Assembly (NCBI GenBank): GCA_016720075.1 | Contig: JADJXW010000001.1 | Coordinates: 62,001 to 126,000, forward strand | Reading direction: 5' to 3' | DNA: 64,000 nucleotides | Origin: Pseudomonadota bacterium | GTDB lineage: Bacteria; Pseudomonadota; Gammaproteobacteria; Steroidobacterales; Steroidobacteraceae | Part shown: positions 60,365 through 64,000 of the stretch, one piece after another | How the letters are laid out: each line of letters opens with the position of its first letter | How positions within the stretch are numbered: position 1 is the first letter of the stretch | Translations under genes and position numbers: made by a program | The notes under the pieces: model-generated | What the model was told of the DNA's origin: nothing | Database searches by the model: none | Seen by the model: only the letters and a program-made list of their open reading frames with translations

Positions 60365-60661
60365 TTAAGTTGCCGCTGTTCCGGTCTCGCCGGTGCGGAT
60401 CCGAATGGCCTGTTCCAAATTACCAACGAAAATTTTCCCGTCGCCGATCCTGCCCGTCCGAGAGACGTTGGCGATGGCCTCGAGGACCGGCTCGACGATG
60501 GTGTCGTCGACGGCGATCTCGAGCTTGGCGCGAGGCCCGTGCTCCGCTTCATACACTTCCGTGACGGTCACGCCCTGCACGCCCAGCTGAGCTATCGCGT
60601 GGCGCAATTCGTCCAGCTTGAAGGGCCGGACTACCGCAGTGATGATCTTCACGATATGCAT
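60365..60661 (-). CDS. glnK: PII family nitrogen regulator lacking the T-loop
   Basis: 98 residues from the first ATG; a GTG three codons on gives the more canonical MKIITAVVRPFKLDEL. Hallmarks of PII: VRPFKLDELRHAIAQLGVQGVTVTEV, RTGRIGDGKIFVGNLEQAIRIRTGE. However, between TEV and LEIAV only YEAEHGPRAK is found where normal proteins have about 25 residues including the uridylylated Tyr (TELYRG), so the T-loop is missing by roughly 15 residues. The frame is intact on both sides. Such a protein should not be uridylylated or plug AmtB in the usual manner. Confidence 0.88.
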   Translation of the reverse strand: MHIVKIITAVVRPFKLDELRHAIAQLGVQGVTVTEVYEAEHGPRAKLEIAVDDTIVEPVLEAIANVSRTGRIGDGKIFVGNLEQAIRIRTGETGTAAT

Positions 60662-60748
60662 GCCGCGTCGTGTCGAACCTTGCCTCTACCCATTGCCTGT
60701 TCTATCGGTACGCGCTTGAACCAATCGGTTCGGCGCCCAGTCGGTTAG

Positions 60749-60764
60749 TGCAGAATCCGTGCCA
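60749..60764 (-). promoter_or_regulatory. Sigma-54 promoter of glnK-amtB
   Basis: On the minus strand TGGCACGGATTCTGCA matches the -24/-12 consensus TGGCACG-N4-TTGCA in all positions but one, with GG and GC at correct spacing, about 90 bp upstream of the glnK start. Confidence 0.82.
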
Positions 60765-60846
60765 CGGTTCGGTGCGCCGCTGCCGCCCTCAATCGGCGTT
60801 GTGGCGCGTTCCGGTGCACAGTTGTGGGCATGGGGCCAAGCGGCCC

Positions 60847-60876
60847 GCACCAAAAAGGTGCTATTGCGGTGCAATA
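60847..60876 (-). promoter_or_regulatory. NtrC-type binding sites upstream of glnK
   Basis: GCACCAAAAAGGTGC is a 5+5 palindrome equal to the NtrC consensus half-sites with a five-base spacer. TATTGCGGTGCAATA immediately follows as a second palindrome. They lie about 85-125 bp upstream of the sigma-54 promoter, the usual enhancer distance. The second site overlaps the ribosome-binding region of ubiK on the other strand. Confidence 0.75.
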
Positions 60877-60886
60877 GGAGTCGGTG

Positions 60887-61138
60887 ATGGACAAAGCTCA
60901 GGTTGAACGGACGATCCAGGACCTGCTGGGCGGGTTGCCCGGCTCGCTGCAGGCCATGCGGGGCGATCTGGAGGGGCACTTCCGGCGCGTACTGCACTCC
61001 GGGGCCCGCCACCTCGATCTGGTGTCGCGCGAGGAATTCGACGCCCAGGCCAAGGTGCTGGAGCGCAGCCGGACGCTGATCGGGGAGCTCGAGGCGCGCG
61101 TGAAGGCGCTGGAAGAGAAACTGCGCGCTTCGGGCTGA
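60887..61138 (+). CDS. ubiK: UbiK, accessory factor of ubiquinone biosynthesis
   Basis: 83 residues. The BMFP (YqiC-like) fold: an amphipathic N-terminal helix (QVERTIQDLLGGLPGSLQAMRGDLEGHFRRVL) and a C-terminal coiled coil (LERSRTLIGELEARVKALEEKL). The ATG has AGGAG six bases upstream; the GTG one codon before was not preferred. It binds UbiJ in related bacteria, and ubiJ is also in this window. Confidence 0.9.
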   Translation: MDKAQVERTIQDLLGGLPGSLQAMRGDLEGHFRRVLHSGARHLDLVSREEFDAQAKVLERSRTLIGELEARVKALEEKLRASG

Positions 61139-61182
61139 TTCGCGGCTTTGCGGGGCTGACGGCGCGCAGCGAGCATGCGCGC

Positions 61183-62704
61183 ATGGGATTCGCGCAGATC
61201 CTGAGTCGCGCCGAACAGGGCCTCACCGCGCCGCTGGTGCGGGTGGAGGTGCACCTGGGCAGCGGGCTGCCCACCTTCAATATCGTCGGCCTGGCCGCCC
61301 CCGTGGTGCGCGAAAGCCGCGAACGCGTGCGCGCGGCGCTGGCGCACTGCGGGTTTGCCTTTCCCGCCGGCCGCATCACGGTCAACCTCGCGCCGGCTGA
61401 CCTTCCCAAGGAAGGCGGGCGCTTCGACCTGCCCATCGCGCTGGGCATCCTGGTGGCCTCGAACCAGGTGCGGCCCGACTGCGACCTGCAGGTCACCGAG
61501 TTCTACGGCGAGCTGGGGCTTACGGGCGAACTGAAAAGCGTGGCCGGCCTGCTGCTGGCCGCGCTGCACGCGGCGCGCGATGGGCATTCACTGGTGGTGC
61601 CGCGCGTCGACCTGCCGCAGCTGCGCATCGTTGAAGGGTGCACGCTGCGGGGCATCGGGCAGCTTGCGGAGCTGGCCGGGCTGGATGGGTCGCCTGTCGC
61701 AAGTGGCAGCGCATGCGCTGGCCAGCCGCCCGAACATGATTTTCCGCGATGCGTTGCGCCGTCCCTGGATCTGTCGGATGTGCGCGGGCAGTGGCAGGCG
61801 CGGCGCGCGCTGCTCATCGCGGCGGCCGGCGGCCACGCGCTGCTGATGTGCGGTCCGCCCGGCTCGGGCAAGAGCATGCTGGCGCAGCGCCTGCCGGGGT
61901 TGCTGCCCGCGCTGTCGCGCGAGGAATCCCTGGAAGTCGCCGCCATCGCCGCGGTGGCGCGCACGGCGGCGCCGGTTGCAGGGCAGGGCGCCGCGCGGCC
62001 CTATCGCGCGCCACACCACACCGCCTCGGCGCATGCCATCGTCGGCGGAGGCGTGGCGGTGCGGCCGGGCGAGGTCAGCCTTGCGCACCGCGGCGTGCTG
62101 TTCCTCGACGAGCTGCCCGAGTTCGACCGCGACGCGCTCGAGGCGCTGCGCGAGCCGCTGGAATCGGGCCTGGTGAGCGTCGTGCGCCAACCAGCGCGCG
62201 CAGTACCCGGCGCGCTTTCAGCTGGTGGCGGCGATGAACCCCTGTCCCTGTGGCCGCGCCGGACAGGTGCGGCCACGCTGCGAGTGCCCGGCGCCGAAAG
62301 TGCAGCACTACCGCGCGCGAATATCAGGGCCGCTGCTCGATCGCATCGACCTGCAGCTCACGCTGCCGGTGGTCGAGGCGCAGGCGATCGACGATGCAGC
62401 CCCGGCGCCCGAGGCGCTGACCACGGCGCAGGCACGGGAGCTTGTCTGCGCGGCGCGTGCGCGCCAGCAGCAGCGGCAGGGCTGCTGCAATGCGCGGCTC
62501 GGGCCCGCCGAAACGCTGCAGCACTGCCGGGCCGAACCCGCCGGCATGCAGCTGCTGCGCCTGGCCGTGGAAAAGCAGGGCCATTCGGCACGCGCCCAGC
62601 ACCGCATCCTGCGCGTGGCGCGCAGCATCGCGGATCTGGACTCGCGCGACGCGGTCATCGCCAACGACGTGGCCGAGGCGCTGGCGATGCGGTGGGAGCG
62701 GTGA
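61183..62704 (+). CDS. comM: ComM/YifB family Mg-chelatase-like ATPase with one apparent frameshift
   Basis: About 507 residues after correction. An N-terminal Lon-like domain (LPTFNIVGLAAPVVRESRERVRAAL), Walker A GPPGSGKSMLAQRLPG, Walker B VLFLDELPEF, and the C-terminal zinc-containing MNPCPCGRAGQVRPRC with SGPLLDRIDLQL. ComM is a branch-migration helicase used in natural transformation. The frame breaks near 62187, after ESGLVSVVR, where two bases (GC) appear missing from CGCGCC, and the following ANQRAQYPARFQLVAA continues in the next frame. A sequencing error is likely. Confidence 0.88.
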
Positions 62705-62711
62705 TTGCGTT

Positions 62712-62740
62712 TTGTGATTCGGACAAAAATGTCCGATACT
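62712..62740 (+). promoter_or_regulatory. hicAB promoter and operator palindrome
   Basis: TTGTGA and GATACT hexamers are spaced by 17 bp, and TCGGACA-AAAA-TGTCCGA, a perfect 7-bp inverted repeat, covers the spacer and -10. HicB antitoxins of this kind repress their own operon through such palindromes, so this is a likely operator. Confidence 0.65.
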
Positions 62741-62745
62741 CTCGC

Positions 62746-62956
62746 TTGAAAGGGCGGGATTTCGTATCGAAAGTGCTGCAGCTCGCCAGAGCCAGGGGCC
62801 TGCCGGCGCGTCGATGAGAAGCGCGGCAAGGGCGGTCACATCACGCTCTACTATGGGGACTGGCTTACCGTGGTTCGAAATCGCAAAGACGACCTGAGAA
62901 CAGGAACCCTGCACGCCATGTGCAGGCAGCTGGGTATTCGCCGGGACGACCTGTGA
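62746..62956 (+). CDS. hicA: HicA-type toxin, with one apparent frameshift
   Basis: About 70 residues after correction, from a TTG. The double-stranded RNA-binding-like fold with LKGRDFVSKVLQLARARGLPAR, DEKRGKGGHITLYYGDWLTVV and TLHAMCRQLGIRRDDL; the His in GKGGH is the expected catalytic residue of this mRNA interferase family. The frame breaks near 62810 in GGCGCGTCG, where two bases (CG) seem missing. The stop overlaps the HicB GTG as GTGA. Confidence 0.8.
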
Positions 62957-63381
62957 GGCGATTCTCCTACTCCATGAGATTCAGCGTTGATCGCCTGCGC
63001 GGGGGCTGCACCGTTACCTGCCGCGATCTGCCGGAAGCCATTACTGAAGGTGAAACGCTCGATGAGGCACTTGCTGAAGCGGCCGATGCGCTGGAGGAAG
63101 CAATTGCCGGACGCATGGATGATGATCGCGAAATTCCTTCGCCCTCCGCTCCCAGGCGCGGCGAGCGGCTGGTCAGCGTTCCCCCCTCGATGGCCCTGAA
63201 AGCTGCGGTATATCTTGCAGTGCGCGAGGCGGGAATCAGCAATTCGGAGCTGGCGCGTCGCATGCGTCTGGACGAAAAGGAAGCGCGCCGGATACTGGAT
63301 CCTCATCACCCAACCAAGCTGCCCAGGATTGAAGAAGCGCTTGCCGTGATGGGACGAAGAGTGGAAATGTCGCTGGCTTGA
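62953..63381 (+). CDS. hicB: HicB-type antitoxin
   Basis: 142 residues from a GTG overlapping the toxin stop. The RNase-H-like domain of HicB (GGCTVTCRDLPEAITEGETLDEALAEAADALEEAIAGRM) is followed by a helix-turn-helix part (SNSELARRMRLDEKEARRILDP), which binds DNA. A later ATG (MRFSVDRL) is the alternative start. Neutralises HicA and autoregulates. Confidence 0.88.
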   Translation: MRRFSYSMRFSVDRLRGGCTVTCRDLPEAITEGETLDEALAEAADALEEAIAGRMDDDREIPSPSAPRRGERLVSVPPSMALKAAVYLAVREAGISNSELARRMRLDEKEARRILDPHHPTKLPRIEEALAVMGRRVEMSLA

Positions 63382-63404
63382 CGAGTTGTCACAGGAAGGT
63401 CGAC

Positions 63405-63860
63405 ATGAAGCGGATCTGGTGCGCTCTATGGATGCTGGCGGCCTGGCCGGCGATCACCGCCGAGCCCGCGTACGACGCCGCGCTAGCCACGAAGCTCAGG
63501 GCCGATGACATCGGCATGCGCATGTACGTGATGGCGTTGCTGACAGCAGGCCCCAACCGCAACCCGCCACCGGAAGAGGCGCGCGCGCTGCAGGCGGCGC
63601 CCATGGCGAACATCAATCGCCTGGCGGCCGAGGGCAAGCTGGTGCTGGCGGGGCCCTTTGGTGATGACGGCGTGCTGCGTGGCATCTATATCTTCGACGT
63701 GGCCACGGTGGCCGAGGCCGAGGCGCTCACGCGCACAGATCCGGCGGTGCAGGCGGGGCAGCTCGCGATGGAGCTGCACCCGTGGTACGGATCAGCGGCG
63801 CTGATGATGGTCGGTGAGGTGCACGCGAAGATCCAGAAGCCCGACGGGCGAGCGCAATAG
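63405..63860 (+). CDS. Exported YCII-related domain protein
   Basis: 151 residues. Signal peptide MKRIWCALWMLAAWPAITA followed by a dimeric ferredoxin-like YCII domain (ADDIGMRMYVMALLTAGPNRN, GKLVLAGPFGDDGVLRGIYIF, LTRTDPAVQAGQLAMELHPWYG). AGGAAGG precedes the ATG by seven bases. YciI-like proteins often have dehalogenase or hydrolase-like roles but here the export signal sets it apart. Function unknown. Confidence 0.82.
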   Translation: MKRIWCALWMLAAWPAITAEPAYDAALATKLRADDIGMRMYVMALLTAGPNRNPPPEEARALQAAPMANINRLAAEGKLVLAGPFGDDGVLRGIYIFDVATVAEAEALTRTDPAVQAGQLAMELHPWYGSAALMMVGEVHAKIQKPDGRAQ

Positions 63861-63893
63861 CAGCCCGTCGCTGCTACCACGCTCCGGGTTGAT

Positions 63894-64000
63894 CTACAGC
63901 GCCACCATGTGGTCGACGGCCTGCTCGATCAGGTCGTCCGATAGGTCGGTGCGGCCACCCTTGGGAGGCATCACGCCGGCCTGGCCACTGAAGCCCTTGA
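63894..64000 (-). CDS. Cytochrome c5-family protein, C-terminal fragment
   Basis: The last 35 codons of a gene that continues beyond the window. KGFSGQAGVMPPKGGRTDLSDD contains the axial heme ligand Met in the GVMPPKGG context typical of class I c-type cytochromes of the c5 type, and the frame ends LIEQAVDHMVAL. The CxxCH motif lies outside the window. Confidence 0.8.
   Translation of the reverse strand, partial: KGFSGQAGVMPPKGGRTDLSDDLIEQAVDHMVAL

Noticed and set aside
58938..60368. A 476-residue plus-strand frame opposite amtB
   Set aside because: Shadow of amtB; low-complexity His/Gln/Arg-rich translation.
63840..63880. Hairpin CGACGGGC...GCCCGTCG after the YCII-domain gene as a terminator
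   Set aside because: The stem is convincing but no T-run follows on either strand, so termination is not supported.

Overview
The window is a high-GC gammaproteobacterial chromosome segment. The gene order (trp cluster next to Bcr-type MFS, ubiE-ubiJ-ubiB, hslVU, xerC-DUF484-dapF, AlgZ/AlgR-like pair, glnK-amtB, ubiK-comM) and the Xanthomonas-like HslV propeptide point to the Xanthomonadales/Nevskiales/Steroidobacterales neighbourhood. The species cannot be read from the sequence.

Region 1 (1-15.6 kb) is housekeeping and stress biology. It holds a truncated LysR regulator, an acyl-CoA dehydrogenase, a tightly overlapped oxyR-lipase-photolyase-membrane protein operon, a nitroreductase, GNAT, YajQ, a HerA/DUF853-type ATPase, a secreted subtilase facing an ECF sigma/anti-sigma pair, and two envelope proteins (Ser/Gly-rich outer membrane protein and DUF5666 lipoprotein). 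Region 2 (15.6-23.6 kb) is a complete trpEGDCFBA operon behind a classical attenuator with a Trp-Trp-Trp leader peptide, followed by a Bcr/CflA transporter. Region 3 (23.6-30.7 kb) is mostly minus-strand small genes of uncharacterised families, many joined by 4-bp overlaps.

Region 4 (30.8-46.4 kb) is a sedentary chromosomal integron. A tyrosine recombinase of the IntI type sits at the right end, followed leftwards by an attI core, 18 attC sites and 18 cassettes. Nearly all cassette genes are on the minus strand, running away from intI. Most cassettes encode small membrane, lipo- or secreted proteins of unknown function. One large cassette carries a Septu-like (PtuA ATPase + PtuB HNH nuclease) anti-phage pair. 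Another carries a HigB/HigA-type toxin-antitoxin pair on the opposite strand, whose toxin has an in-frame stop. Three near-identical IS481-family elements sit between a cassette gene and its attC, each 9-10 bp from the attC edge and in the same orientation. The attC sequence closes all three reading frames and supplies stop codons or short C-terminal tails to several cassette proteins.

Region 5 (46.4-64 kb) is conserved core: ubiquinone genes, ribosomal protein bTHX, an NYN-domain protein, HslVU, a nucleotidyltransferase-like protein, an O-methyltransferase, XerC, DapF, a two-component system, AmtB with an unusual T-loop-less PII protein under a sigma-54 promoter with an NtrC box, UbiK, ComM, a HicAB toxin-antitoxin module and a cytochrome c fragment.

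Quality warning: many conserved genes (ubiE, comM, the AlgR-like regulator, the DUF853 ATPase, ptuA, hicA) are broken by single small indels in homopolymers or CG runs, and about 150 bp inside the NYN gene is replaced by G/C homopolymer runs. I read most of these as sequencing or assembly errors. Conclusions about pseudogenes in this window therefore need re-sequencing.
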